Below are positions 1 to 11,505 of a stretch of DNA of 64,000 nt, in pieces. The position numbers and the translations under genes are program-made. The stretch is from Clarkia xantiana subsp. parviflora (lineage: Eukaryota > Streptophyta > Magnoliopsida > Myrtales > Onagraceae): contig JAPTYO010000004.1 of the NCBI GenBank assembly GCA_036873135.1, positions 34,567,105 through 34,631,104 on the forward strand, given 5' to 3'. The notes below the pieces were generated by a model. The model worked only from the letters and a program-made list of their open reading frames with translations. It had not been told where the DNA came from and made no database searches. Numbering within the stretch: the first letter of the stretch is position 1; every line of letters starts with the position of its first letter.

Positions 1-568
1 CACCTAACCTCTTTCGAGTTGCCGACTAATCTGAGTGATTTAGTTGATATCAGATTGTTGATGGTCGACAATCGATTCAGAAGGCTTCTTCAACACCTAA
101 CCTCTTTCGAGTTGCCAACTAATCTGAGTGGTTTAGTTGATATCAGATTGTTGATGGTCAAAAATCGATTTGGAAAATGCTTCTTCAACACCTAACCTCT
201 TTTGAGTTGCCGACTAATCTGAGTGATTTAGTTGATAATAGATTGTTGATGGTCGACAATCGATTCGGAAAAGGCCTCTTCAACACCTAACCTACTTCGA
301 GTTGCCGACTAATCTGAGTGATTTAGTTGATATCAGATTGTTGATGGTCGACAATCGATTCGGAAAAGGCCTCTTCAACACCTAACCTATTTCGAGTTGC
401 CGACTAATCTGAGTGATTTAGTTGATATCAGATTGTTGATGGTCGACAATCGATTCGGAAAAGGCTTCTTCAACACCTAACCTATTTCGAGTTGCCGACT
501 AATCTGAGTGATTTAGTTGATATCAGATTGTTGATGGTCGACAATCGATTCGGAAAAGGCTTCTTCAC
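1..568. repeat. Tandem array, 95-bp unit, six copies
   Basis: Units begin with CACCTAACCT at 1, 94, 189, 284, 379 and 474, a period of 93 to 95 bp, and the last unit ends near 568. Each contains GATTTAGTTGATATCAG and a GGTCGACAATCGATT core. Copies are nearly identical, and the array may continue beyond the left edge. Short open frames inside it are by-products of the repeat. From the primer site at 1633-1652 I infer that it lies in the untranslated leader of a minus-strand gypsy-type element. Confidence 0.93.
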
Positions 569-576
569 TGTCGGCG

Positions 577-1440
577 ACTTTCCTAGGCTAAGGGCCAGTT
601 TGATGACTGATCCCTTTTTAGCTTTGTCGCCGACTTTTCGGAGTCGGCGAATTTTTCCGAGGCGACATCTTTAAGCTAAGGGTCAGTTTGACGAATGATC
701 CCTTTTTAGCTTTGTCGCCGACTTTTCGGAGTCGACGAATTTTTCCGAGGCGACATCATTAAGCTAAGGGTTAGTTTGATGAATGATCCCATTTTAGCTT
801 TGTCGCCGACTTTTCGGAGTCGACGAATTTTTCTGAGGCGACGAATTTAAGCTAAGGGCCAGTTTTATGAATGATCCCTTTTTAGCTTTGTCGCCGACTT
901 TACGGAGTCGACGACTTTTTCCGAGGCAACGACTTTAAGCTAAGGGTCAGTTTTATGACTGATCCATTTTTAGCTTTGTCGCCGACTTTTCGGAGTCGAC
1001 GACTTTTTCCGAGGCGACGACTTTAAGCTAAGAGTCAGTTTTATGATTGATCCCTTTTTAGCTTTGTCGCTCGACTTTTCGGAGTCGACGACTTTTTCCG
1101 AGGCGACGAATTTAAGCTAAGGGTCAGTTTTATGACCGATCCCTTTTTATCTTTGTCGCCGACTTTTCGAAGTCGACGACTTTTTCCAAGGCGATGACTT
1201 TAAGCTAAGGGTCTGTTTTATGACTGATCCCTTTTTAGCTTTGTCGCCGACTTTTTCCGAGGCGACGACTTTAAGCTAAGGGTCAGTTGACTGATCCCTT
1301 TTTAAGCTTTGTCGCCGACTTTTCGGAGTCGACGACTTTTTCCGAGGCGACTTCTTTAAGCTAATGGTCAGTTTGATGACTGATCCCTTTTTAGCTTTGT
1401 CGCCGACTTTTCGGAGTCGACGACTTTTTCCGAAGCGGCA
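577..1440. repeat. Tandem array, 88-bp unit, ten copies
   Basis: Units begin with CTAAG (CTAAT in the last copy) at 588, 676, 764, 852, 940, 1028, 1117, 1205, 1276 and 1361, mostly 88 bp apart; one copy is shortened to 71 bp. Each unit carries a GTCGCC...GGCGAC inverted pair, with GACT...AGTC inside it, so a single-stranded copy could form a hairpin. The unit is unrelated in sequence to the 95-bp unit next to it. From 1441 to about 1620 the pattern decays into short CTTTTTGGTGACGAC-like repeats. No protein is credible here. Confidence 0.93.
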
Positions 1441-1632
1441 TTTATGGCAACGACCATTTAACGATGAAACTTTTGGTGACTACCTTTTTGGCGACGACCT
1501 TTGGTGTCAGCTTTTTGGTGATGACTTCTGGCCCCTAGTCATTGCCTTAGGAGGTGTCACCACCTTCATATTCTTATTGACGCTTTTGGTGTCACCCCTT
1601 TTTGAACTTGAGGCGCCATGACTTTTTGATCG

Positions 1633-1652
1633 GGTTCCCACAGACGACGCCA
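1633..1652 (-). promoter_or_regulatory. Primer binding site of a minus-strand gypsy-type element
   Basis: On the minus strand this reads TGGCGTCGTCTGTGGGAACC. It starts three bases after an LTR-like end (CCCAACAT T). The TGGCGCCG-type start fits the tRNA-Asp primer sites used by plant Tat-type Ty3/gypsy elements. The site orients the arrays at 1-1440 as leader sequence and 1655-2054 as 5' LTR. The tRNA assignment is by family knowledge only. Confidence 0.6.
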
Positions 1653-1654
1653 AA

Positions 1655-2054
1655 TGTTGGGATCAAAATGACGTGGCCTTGAACTTCTAGTAGTGGACTT
1701 CGAGGTCTCGCCGGGAGCTAACTCTCGTAAGTATCTTTCCTGACCTCTTGGGTACTTAGTCTCATTTGGGAGCTTTGTGTGAGGCGATGACCTGAAAAGG
1801 GGTGGGGATGGCCCCTGATTCCACTCCGAAGCTTAAGTTAGTATAACATTCTGGTAGTGAGAAATCTTAATAATGAATGAGAATACTGAAGAGTATTTAT
1901 AGGGGAAGCTTTTACCGACTTTAGGTGGTGGCAGCTTCGTTTTGATTGGTTGACAAGGGCGGTGGCTGCCTTTCTCTCATTGGTGGAGATGCGAGGCATC
2001 GTGTCAGCAGGTGACAAGCAGGTCGCCACATCTTCTTCCTTAGGAGGAAAGGTT
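1655..2054 (-). mobile_element. 5' LTR portion of a minus-strand gypsy-type element
   Basis: The segment starts with TGTTGGGATC next to the primer site and contains a minus-strand TATAAATA at 1894-1901, suitably placed for an LTR promoter. It is interrupted at 2054 by the insertion of Copia-1. Sequence after 11505 probably continues the same element, but the far LTR end was not found. No coding capacity is seen. The long direct strings GGTGACAAGCAGG at 2009 and 11523 lie on the two sides of the copia insertion. Confidence 0.5.
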
Positions 2055-2633
2055 TGTTAGCATATAGTGACGTGGCGCCGTAATTGGTAGCCCGTTAATG
2101 CTAAGGAAATTACCTAAGTTAATTAGGTAATTATCGCATTAGGCTAATTGGGCAAACCCAATCCCTAATTGACATGGGAGGCCCAAAATTGGGCCTCCCC
2201 CTTTAATAGCATGGTTCGCCCGAATTAATATCCCACATTGGTTGGAGTGGACTTTTGTCCACTCCACCAATCCTATATACAGGGGACTCACCTAAGGGGT
2301 TTATACGTCAATCTAATAAGAAGTACCTCCATTGAGGAACTTGAGAGAAACCTCTCCCCCCCCCCCTTAGTTGATATTTTCGGTGCACATCTTAGTCCGA
2401 GGTTCTGTCCCCGTTTAAGAATCGATCAGAGGCTTTGTTGTGGAACTTACACCGCGTAGGACTTCTTCTCACGAAGAACTTGTACGTGGTATCGACCGGT
2501 GGATCAGAACTCCCTCCACATCGTTCTTGGGCAGGAAAGCTAAAAGGTATGTGTACACTATTCCGCTGCGTAGTTAGAATACTTGCATGTACACGTTTAG
2601 CATTCCGTAGTATTACGTTCCCGTAATCCAACA
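2055..2633 (+). repeat. Copia-1 5' LTR
   Basis: The LTR runs from TGTTAGCATATAG to CCGTAATCCAACA. It matches 10933-11505 along its whole length with scattered substitutions and small indels, including a longer C-run at 2350-2358. It ends one base before a TGGTATCAGAGCC primer site. Related LTR sequence recurs in inverted orientation at about 11890-11972 and at 45271-45860. Confidence 0.93.
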
Positions 2634-2634
2634 G

Positions 2635-2647
2635 TGGTATCAGAGCC
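2635..2647 (+). promoter_or_regulatory. Copia-1 primer binding site (initiator Met tRNA)
   Basis: TGGTATCAGAGCC lies one base after the 5' LTR. This is the standard plant copia minus-strand primer site, complementary to the 3' end of initiator methionine tRNA. Confidence 0.92.
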
Positions 2648-3262
2648 TGTGTTAGGAGTTCTTAAATTTTTGATAAACTGACGTTCTTGAGTTTTGAAAA
2701 ATCCGAAATTTTCATGTTCATGAACACCGTGAGTAATCCGAAATTTGTAAGTAAATTTCAAGTGTTTGATCTTTGATAACTTAAAATTTTCGAAATTTAC
2801 ATGTTTTTATAGATCAAAACCGAATTTTTATGTTCGAATTTAAGTTTGATGTTCATGATCTTCAAGAACACCATGAGTTTTATCAAGAACACATTTTGGA
2901 TTAATGATCAAGTTAGGGTTTGATCTTAAAATTTGACAACTTTTCCAATTTTAGATGTTTGTGCCGAAATTACTAGTGGTATTTTAGGTAAAAAAATTAA
3001 TTTTATTGGACACCAAGTAATGAAATTTGTTACCTAAAATATTAAAAGATATAGGTTGCCATTTTTTAAATTTTATTAATAGGTAACTATATATCTATAA
3101 GTTGGAAATATGGATAGGTTCATAATATAATATTGTAAAAGATATTAACTATCAATATATATATAGATAAAGATTGGGATAATATATATTGATAAATTTA
3201 GTTACTATAAAAGATTAAGAAAATATATTGTCTACATATTTTAATCCTTAAAGATATATTTG

Positions 3263-3338
<76 letters not shown>

Positions 3339-4700
3339 ATTGTTGATTGATTTACATCTTAAAGATAGAATCTTGACAGTATTTATATATATATATATTA
3401 GCAATGTTGGAAATTATTTTAAATAATTAATATTTCATGTTGGCTAAGTTAAGCTTTTAGTGGACTTTAAAACTCTACTTAGCCCACAAGACATATTTCG
3501 GCCAAAACCCTAGGGTTTATGGGCCGGTCCAATTGCTAAATCGGAGCGGGTAAAACCAATCCAGGTTTTCTTAATCGGGTCGACCTATTCGGGTCGGACC
3601 AAGGTAACTAAAATGAACCTAACCTAACCGGTTTTGAGTGATAAACTGAACCACAATCTTATTTTATTGAACCGTTTCGGACCAAACCGGATTTTTAAAA
3701 TCGGACCGACTTGAACCGGATTGTAAATTGGACCGAACCAGAATTTTTAAATTTCTTGGAAATTTTAAAATGTTCAATAAAATAGGATGTCCAATTTTTA
3801 AATCCAAAATGTTTTCGAACTTTAAATTTAGCCTAAACAGTGCTCTTAGAGTTTGCGTTTTAACACGTTTTTTCGGTTAAAACTCTAATACCTAGTTTCG
3901 ATTATGGGGATGGATCTCGGATATGCATGTTTATGGGACTGGATTAAATAAGTGGGCTGAATTGCAATTGTTTACTTTCTACTACATATATTAGAACTGT
4001 CGTCTTGACTCAGTCAAGCTAGCTGGATATTAATTGTGAGCATTGAGCTCTGGGATTTAAATATATGTATTGGGCAATAGGATAGACATGCTATGCTGAT
4101 TGAAAGTGCCTAGAATCCATGTCTAGAAATTTCGCATGATTGATTGTAAACATGAACTGCAAAACAACCCCTAATATTTTCAAAGTGTTTTTAAAACCGA
4201 AAATTCCAGTCGCCAATTATGCATGATTTATGCGGATCTTGCATGTTTTGACACGTATACTAGGATGTTCAAGGATAAAAGCATGTGATAATTTACTTTA
4301 CGTAGAATTATATATGCTAGGAACATAAGACGCATGACGTGTAAGCATATTTGGTTTGTTCGATGTTTATGGCGTAATATAGTATTATGCATGCGTAAAT
4401 TATCGGATAATTCCTTTTAAAATTATAAGGTCCTTGGGAAAGCCAAGATCTGTTATACTTGTTTGAAAATTCCCGTTCCGGTTATTTGCAATACAATAAC
4501 TTTTTTCAAAAGACTGGTCTATTGGATTGAAGACGACGATAGTGTGAACTCTTTCACGACACCCCCTTCCCTCGGTTTACCGACGGTCGGTTTGGTTTAG
4601 TGACTGAAGGATCACTATTCGTCGTATTCCATCTTAATAGATAATCTGATGTTTGCAATTCTGTCGAAATGTTGTTGTCTTCCTAACTTAGCATAACTAT
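2648..4700 (+). other. Copia-1 untranslated leader, AT-rich
   Basis: About 2 kb between primer site and gag with no credible coding frame. It is AT-rich, with an (AT)n microsatellite at about 3268-3336 and a stretch of GGACCGA/GAACCGG-rich sequence at 3530-3740. Nothing else is recognised. Confidence 0.6.
3268..3336. repeat. (AT)n microsatellite
   Basis: An uninterrupted alternating AT run of roughly 70 bp in the leader of Copia-1. An open frame across it would code only Ile-Tyr repeats and is not a gene. Confidence 0.95.
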
Positions 4701-5588
4701 GTGTTAGAATCGATAGCTGCCACTAGCAATGTAATCTCCCAGTTGAATAAGGGAATATGGTTGAATAGTAGTAATTATAAGATATGGAATAAACGAGTTA
4801 AGATGATAATCTCTGAAATAAGAGGTCTGGAACATTTGACCACAAAACAAACTAGGCCTGAGGGAGACCTCATGGAAGAGCAAAAGACATTCTATGATGA
4901 ATGGGATGTCAATGATCATGATGTTCGTTCCACTTTGTTATCTATGCTGGAAGATGAGATTCTCTATAGGTTTGATCATTTGAGAACTGCCAAAGACCTC
5001 TGGGGTGGTCTTTAGGCAACATTTGGTGTTTACACCATAACCCAAAAGCGATCGTTAAACATCGCTCTTGATTCCTATAAGATTAATCCCAAGCATACGA
5101 TGAATGATCATGTTATGCATGTGTGTAACTTGATCACTGAACTCAAGGAAGCAGGTGAAAACCTGTCTGAGGAACAACAAATCAACTACATGATCCGCTC
5201 TTTGCCCGACTCTTGGAATATCATGAAAATGAGCCTTACCCATGCCACCCATCTCGATACCCTCGAGAAGGTGCAAGTTCATCTTGAGCTGGAAGAGGAT
5301 AGACTCATGGCTGAAAAGTCCAGATCTGAAATGCATAATGCATCCTCCGGGCCAGCCGAACAAAAGGGGAAGCGCAAGAGAAAGGGAAAAAGTTCTCAGA
5401 ACAAAACTGAGAAGTTTGTGGGAAAAAAATCCCAGAAGAAGTTTAAACGCAAACAAACTGGTGGCAAGAAAAGGCAAGCAAAACAAACACGTAAAGAGGA
5501 AACTCGAACGTGTTTTAGGTGTGGCGTAAAAGGACACCTGACTAATGCATGTACCAATCCTCCTAAGGTACGTAATGAGGAAAGATGA
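4701..5588 (+). pseudogene. Copia-1 gag (nucleocapsid polyprotein) relic
   Basis: Two blocks in the same frame are separated by an in-frame TAG at 5013-5015. The first (4701-5015) has the copia gag N-terminal pattern (LNSSNYKIWNKRVKMII). The second (5100-5588) has MIRSLPDSW, a helical ELEEDRL region, a Lys-rich tract and a CX2CX4HX4C zinc knuckle (CFRCGVKGHLTNAC) that would bind RNA. No good ATG begins the first block; it opens after a stop at 4689-4691. Gag normally assembles the particle that holds RNA and reverse transcriptase. This copy cannot make a full-length protein. Confidence 0.85.
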
Positions 5589-6289
5589 TGAAAATTAATT
5601 CTCTTTCGCTTCTAAACACTCGAGAGTAATTCATTTTCTTTTGAATTACAGAACCGAGAAACAGAAGCAACGACCTGATCGAGGACGCCCCAGAAGAATA
5701 AAGATAGAATGAGAGATTTCTTTATCTTTAATTTGCTAAAACTTCTTGACTTTTATTTCTGTTAAAGATGCTCTTGAATAAGTTCCATAGAGGAACGTAT
5801 TATTTTCTAAGTATTGGCTAATACTTGAATAGAGTATTGAATCATCGTTCGTTTTTATCCTATTATTTACACTATTCAACACATTGCTAATGCATCCTTA
5901 TTTGTTGAGTACTCCATTAAAATGATAAGTATCCCGAAATAATATGCATGTTAAACCGATTTGATTTTAAAATTCGGAGACTAAAACAATTTCAAAAACC
6001 ACGGTTTAAAACTGGTATGCGCGTGGCGCATGTCACCTCGAGAGAGGGGACACATCGTTTTAAAATCCGAATTTAATGCTGAAGTATTTTAATGAATGCT
6101 AAATTTTCGTTTGTAATCCTTTGAATATAACTCATTGATAACTACTAGGATTATAAGTATGCTTCAAAGCTACTACAATCTAGTAAGCACATTGATGGAT
6201 ATACGCCCAATTTGAACCCGTTGACTTCCAAACCGTTGTATTTTTATCGTCCCATTAATGATTGTAAATCGAAACTTCAACCCGAACCC
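5589..6289 (+). other. Copia-1 internal sequence, unrecognised
   Basis: Downstream of gag, where protease and integrase are expected, no domain can be read in any frame. The sequence is AT-rich up to about 6280 and probably represents decayed pol. It contains no RNA gene that I can see. Confidence 0.4.
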
Positions 6290-6344
6290 TTCGCGAAAAC
6301 ACCAACGGCTCGGACGAGGCCGAAGCGCTCGTCCGGCCCAGTCA

Positions 6345-6555
6345 GACTCGCCTAGGTGAGGTTGGGTGGCCACACCCGACCTCCCCTAGGGGAGATCGGG
6401 TCAGCCAACCCGATCTCCCCTAGGGGAGATCGGGTGGACCAACCCGATCTCTCCTAGGAGAGATCGGGTCGGCCAACCCGATCTCCCCTAGGGGGGATGG
6501 GGTTGGCCAACCCCATCCTCCCTAGGAGGGGTTGGGTGCCCTCACCCAACCCCTA
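6345..6555. repeat. Array of alternating inverted repeats
   Basis: About 200 bp of repeated arms of the type CCTAGGGGAGATCGGGT alternate with their reverse complement ACCCGATCTCCCCTAGG. The arms meet at CCTAGG centres and at short loops (CAGCCA, GGACCA, CGGCCA). The last pairs drift to GATGGGGTTGGCCAACCCCATC and GAGGGGTTGGGTG. The DNA could extrude several adjacent cruciforms, and its RNA several hairpins. It lies upstream of the TATA box of the probable LTR. Confidence 0.9.
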
Positions 6556-6983
6556 CCCCTGGGGGTCAGATTTCTTCTCCCCCCAAGGGCCCCGGCACCA
6601 TTTTCGGACTCCCACACTCGGTCCACTCCGCCTACCTTCTCCGAATCCTAAGGTCTTAATTATGTGCTTAAAGGTTAACTAATTGTGTTTAAAGGTTAAC
6701 GATGTCATTAAGCCACCTTAATGACACCGTTGCCTATAAATACCCCACCTTCACAACTCATTGGGGGATCTTGGCAAGTGGCACAATTTTGCTCTGACAT
6801 CTCTCTAGCTTTATCTCTCTAAAACCGTACTGACTTAGGCATCGGAGAGGGTTCATCAGGCACCACCCCCCCTCTGTGCCTGGTATTGCCCCTCTTGCAG
6901 GGTGGCAAGGAGAAGAGAACCAAGGAAGCAGAAAAGCATAGAGCAGTAGGACAAGCCCCAGGGGTAAGAAGTACAAGCCTCAG

Positions 6984-7078
6984 GAGGTCAGAAGGAGAGA
7001 AGGAAAGGAGGTCAGAAGGAGAGAAGGAAAGGAGGTCAGAAGGAGAGAAGGAAAGGAGGTCAGAAGGAGAGAAGAGAA
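6984..7078. repeat. 24-bp minisatellite, about four copies
   Basis: The unit GAGGTCAGAAGGAGAGAAGG plus AAAG repeats at 24-bp steps from 6984. It is purine-rich on the plus strand and lies downstream of the TATA box of the probable solo LTR. Peptides encoded across it are repeat artefacts. Confidence 0.9.
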
Positions 7079-7167
7079 GGACATATATCAGAACGACTAC
7101 CCCAAGAGAGTATAAGGGCATGGATCAGAACGACTAGTCCTAGGAGCACTGAACCCGACATTTCATT

Positions 7168-8128
7168 AGTGGGAGATAAATTCTAGATTGACGACCCGTT
7201 GACCTAGACTTTATAACCTAACACACATCAACTATGGCATTAAAGCGAACGCTTAAATACATAGCCCTTGAGGTGAATAAGTCTCTGGGTGAGTTAAACA
7301 AACGAAATGAAGAAGTCAGTAAAACGACTCTCCCACTATAAGCCTTGAATGAATAGTTTGGCTATAACAATCATTTTATTAAATACTTCAAGCAACATAG
7401 TTCAAAGTTACATAATGATGAAGTTCAACATTAATTGCTCCTCCGGGATGAAATTAAGTTGATTCACATTAATATAACTCTTTGTTCCAATAAAATCGGT
7501 TGACACATCACCATAAAAGCTAAAGAATGATACGGTTAAAACCTTATCGTTAGCAGCATTAATTTGCGCATTAAACAAGTATTTATTAAGAGTACGGTCT
7601 ACTCTTAAAAGAATACAAGTTTAAGATTAGCTTGGATTGATGGTATTGTGGTCAAACATGACATATTATAAAGATTTGAGGATAGAATTCCAATGTTTGC
7701 GGAACGAACAGACATAGTACAGATCGAATCAATGAATGGTTAACGGAGATTATCAGGTCCCACTTACTTCGAGTGGGAGAATTGATACAGCATAAGTGAT
7801 TGATATGGTATATGATGATACAAACGTCTTCATAATAAATCCAGTGAGAGGGCTCACTCCCCCTCACATATAATCATCACTAAATACAAATGCGAATCAA
7901 GTCGGACCTGATAATCAAAACGCTGAATTAATACAACTGCCCATCATTCCTAGTGGGAGGGAAACACGACCAACTTGGTTCCAGATCCTAGTAATCAAGG
8001 AATACATCTCAGAGGTAAAATTCCGAGACCGAGAGGTCATCCTGAAAAGTTGTTGATCAGAGTTCAAGCACTGCCATTCTTCCCAGTGGGAGTAATGTTC
8101 CGATAAGAAGCATTATTCTGAGTGGGAG
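7168..8128 (+). repeat. Cluster of five AGTGGGAG polypurine motifs
   Basis: AGTGGGAG occurs at 7168-7175, 7772-7779, 7952-7959, 8085-8092 and 8121-8128, with one reverse copy (CTCCCACT) at 7330-7337. The same octamer forms the true polypurine tract of Copia-1 at 10924-10931, directly before the 3' LTR. The rest of this stretch (7161-8280) has no readable gene. Confidence 0.75.
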
Positions 8129-8279
8129 TAACGATCAGACTAGAGATGGGATTAACGAGCCTAGACATAGTCAAAGGCAATGAACTTCTCTCGAGAAGTG
8201 TCCCATAGAATAAGATGTGTTAAACATCTTGACATTCGTTCTTGAATCAGTGACGGTTCAGCAAAGCAAGGGAAGAACC

Positions 8280-9800
8280 TCAAAACGAGGGAATGGAGGA
8301 AAACAATGGAGGATGAAATATGCCTAAATAAGAATAAATTCGGTTTTGGTTCTTAGTTGATTAATTTGCTAACCGCAGAACTAGAAAGTGAAATTTTAGA
8401 ATTCACTGTTGACGGAAAGTTGAGTGGTTCAAAACTCAAATGATTGCGGAAGGATATACCCAATATCACGTAATGGACTTTGATGAGACAAACTCACCGA
8501 CTGTGCGTTACACCACAGTCAGGCCGTCCTTGCCCATGATTGCAAGCCACGATCTCGAGCTTGCATCAAATGGATGTTAAGACCGCATTCCTCCATGGAA
8601 ACCTGGAGGAAGAGATCTATATGGAGAAGCCTGAGGGTTTTTAAATCCTGGCAAAGAACGTAAAGTTTTCAAACTCCAAGGGGTCCATTTACGGTCTTAA
8701 ACAGTCGTCTCGACAATGGTATCGCAGATTCCACGAGGAAATCGTCGGAAACAGATTTGTGAATCTTCACAAGGATCCCTGCGTATACACTAAGACTTCC
8801 GGGTCTAAGTATGTCATCATAACACTATAAGTAGATGGCATACTCATTGCTGCGAACGACGTGAGTTTCATGAACAAATCAAAGTCTTGGTTAGCGTCAT
8901 CATTTGAGATGAAAGACATGGGAGAGGTCACGTACATATTAGGCATTAAGATTGCCCGAGATCGTGCCGCCCAGACATTGTGTCTGTCTCAAGAATCTTA
9001 TATCAACAAATGTTGAAAAGATTCAGAATGCTCGATGCAAACCCGTGGATACGCCGGTTGTGTTCAGATGCGCGCTGTCAATGCGTGATGAACCGAAAAA
9101 CCAGCAGGAGCATAAACAGATGAGGGGGTAGAGTACCTAAGCATGGTAGGGAGTCTCATGTATGCCATTCTATGTACTCGGCCAAGATATCTGTTACGCT
9201 GTGGGCCTAGTAGCAAGATTCCAATCAGATCCTAGTTATCAACATCTAAAGGCCGTAAAACGAATTATAAGATATCTGAAAAGTACTGCCGACTATATTA
9301 TGTGCTATAAGGGCAGGCAAATAGAATTGACCGTTTATAGTGACGCCGACCACGGTGGCGATCCGGATGATAGTTAGTCCACCACAGGAGGAGTTATCCT
9401 TCTTGCTAATGCTTTCATATCATGGGTAAGCAAGAAGCAATTATGTGTCGCGCTTTCCACTATGGAATCGGAATTCGTTGCCCTTTTCTAAAACGCACAA
9501 GAAGCAGTCTGGCTGAAAAGGCTTCCTACTGCATTGATTGGCGCTGGCAAAGAGAGTAATCCCGTAAAAGGTATACTCCGACAGTCAGACAGCCATTGCA
9601 ACAGTTAAGAATCCATAGTACCATAGTAGGACCAAACACATTGATGAAAAATACAATTATGTTAAATATGTTTCGGAAGACAACATAATCTCTTTAGAAT
9701 ACTTATCCACCAACAATGTGGTCAATGACCCATTGACTAAGCCATTACGTATAGAGATTTTCGAAAGCACGTAAAAATGCTTGGATTACGTAGGGCTTAA
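8280..9800 (+). pseudogene. Copia-1 reverse transcriptase / RNase H relic
   Basis: Copia RT signatures are readable across three frames: WRKTMEDE near 8295, [24 protein letters not shown] codons near 8565-8630 (frame broken), YGLKQSSRQWYRRFHEEI near 8690-8740, a VDGILIAANDVS segment standing for the YVDD catalytic box near 8830, and FEMKDMGEVTYILGIKIARD near 8908-8960. RNase H follows: YQHLKAVKRIIRYLKST, YSDADHGGDPDD at 9330-9375, then a degenerate TKHIDEKYNYVKY near 9640. RT plus RNase H would copy genomic RNA into DNA. Stops, frameshifts and loss of the first Asp context make it inactive. Confidence 0.85.
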
Positions 9801-10923
9801 ATAAGTGGCTTGTATAAGCGATAACATTTTGACATTTGAAATAATAATATTTCGATTGAATAAAAGAATTGTAAACTGAGTATATGATCTATCGACGTCA
9901 TAATGAGATATATAACATTAGACTTTACGGTCTATAAACTAAGTCGTAGGAAGAGGTAAAACTCTTCCACCAAAATTATGTCGAATGTGAACCATGCCTC
10001 GTCACACAGGCACGGTCATCTTGTAAGGAGAGGGAAACCTCTACCACAACAAGATTGGCTAAGAACCAGGGGGATAAACATGGCTAAACGAAACAATAAC
10101 ATTGTCACGCTTAATGCATGACTTAATCTTCGTTTTGTACATCGTCGTGTTGGACCTAGCCCATCATTAAAATCACATTCAGGGCCAGATGAAAGATTCT
10201 GCAATAGCATGATTGACATATCATAATCCTGGCTAGTCCAGGTGTGCTATCGACGTGTGCTTCATACTGCGCGTGCCATGGTCGACCATGGGGTCATGCT
10301 CGGTTGTGCTAGCTAGAATCCTAGTGATTCAAAGGGCGCATACTTCTTCACCTTGAGCGTGTGATTGATCCCGGATGTCTTATGAAGAGGCATCCAAAGT
10401 ATCCTCTCGGACTCAAAACTTATACCTAAGGTCTGGCTCACTATTCGCTTTCAGCGTACGAGCGTAGAGTCAAAGAAAACGGCCAAGTGACCACGTCTTG
10501 GAAACCGGTTGAGTTAGACTAAGGGTATAAGCGATGGGGATGGTCAAGTTCACCTATAATTCACCGACTATTGTTTTCACTTGGTGGGCGCCAATCGGAT
10601 ATTAGTTGAAGGTTGTGAACACTTGTACGGATGCCCTGGAGAAGTATTCCTATGTGGAAAACTGGACAATTGGAGAATTATCAGTTGACCAAGGATACAG
10701 TGCGGTACATGTTTTATTTTAACATGATTGATTTACGAAAAAGAATCAATGTTCTGCGGGCGCTACAATACTCCTAATGGATGAGTAGCACGATGCCCGT
10801 CGTATCCGTCGGTCGCACGACAAACCTCGTATGAACTATTCGGAGACGGAGACAATGACTGAAGAATGAGATGTTGATGCTATTGGATAACTATATATTA
10901 AAAGGCACCCTCCCATTCCGGCG
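9801..10923 (+). other. Copia-1 3' untranslated region
   Basis: About 1.1 kb from the end of RNase H to the polypurine tract. There is no credible gene. Some short passages (GGTCGCAC...) resemble the equivalent region before the Copia-2 3' LTR at about 16330-16430, suggesting related families. Confidence 0.5.
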
Positions 10924-10932
10924 AGTGGGAGC
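10924..10932 (+). promoter_or_regulatory. Copia-1 polypurine tract
   Basis: AGTGGGAGC directly precedes the 3' LTR, where plus-strand DNA synthesis is primed in copia elements. The same sequence in inverse orientation precedes the D-type LTR at 45861-45869. Confidence 0.85.
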
Positions 10933-11505
10933 TGTTAGCATATGGTGACGTGGCGCCGTAATTGGTAGCCCGTTAATGCTAAGGAAATTACCTAAGTTAA
11001 TTAGGTAATTATCACATTAGGCTAATTGGGCCAAACCCAATCCCTAATTGACATGGGAAGCCCAAAATTGGGCCTCCCCCTTTAATAGCATGGTTCGGCC
11101 GAATTAATGTACCACATTGGTTGGAGTGGACTTTTGTCCACTCCACCAATCATATATATAGGGGACGCACCTAAGGGGTTTATACATCAATCTAATAAGA
11201 AGTACCTCCATTGAGGAACTTGAGAGAAACCTCCCCCCCTAGTTGATATTTTCAGTGCACATCTTAGTCCGAGGTTCTGTCCCCGTTGAAGAATCGATCA
11301 GAGGCTTTGTTGTGGAGCTTACACCGCGTAGGACTTCTTCTCATGAAGAACTTGTACGTGGTACCAACCGGAGGATCAGAACTCCCTCCACATCATTATT
11401 GGGCAGGAAAGCTAAAAGATATGTGTACACTATTCCGCTGCGTAGTTAGATTACTTGCATGTACACATTTAGCATTCCGTAGTATTACGTCCCCGTAATC
11501 CAACA
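10933..11505 (+). repeat. Copia-1 3' LTR
   Basis: It starts TGTTAGCATATGG and ends CCGTAATCCAACA, collinear with 2055-2633. Length is 573 bp against 579 bp. Numerous substitutions between the two LTRs show an old insertion. Confidence 0.93.

Larger units (their letters stand above)
6290..7160 (+). mobile_element. Probable solo LTR of a gypsy-type element inside Copia-1
   Basis: The segment is GC-rich, unlike its surroundings. It has a palindrome array (6345-6555), a TATAAATA box at about 6735, and downstream a CTGACTTAGGCATCGGAGAG string. The string GCATCGGAGAGGG also occurs in the LTR of element G near 39922-39945. It ends ...GAACCCGACA at about 7160. Neither the exact left end nor a target duplication could be fixed, so the limits are approximate and the solo-LTR reading is an inference. 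Confidence 0.5.
2055..11505 (+). mobile_element. Copia-1: decayed Ty1/copia element with both LTRs
   Basis: The element has a 5' LTR at 2055-2633, a primer site at 2635-2647, gag near 4700-5588, RT/RNase H relics at about 8290-9780, a polypurine tract at 10924-10932 and a 3' LTR at 10933-11505. Flanking bases are AGGTT on the left and TGGTT on the right, a near-perfect 5-bp target duplication. The coding region holds many stops and frameshifts, and a separate LTR-like insertion lies at about 6290-7160. Integrase is not recognisable. The element cannot encode its own mobility. Confidence 0.88.

Noticed and set aside
1..1440. CRISPR-like array
   Set aside because: Units are contiguous tandem repeats without unique spacers, in plant DNA with no cas genes.
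3198..3404. Ile-Tyr repeat protein
   Set aside because: Translation of the (AT)n microsatellite.
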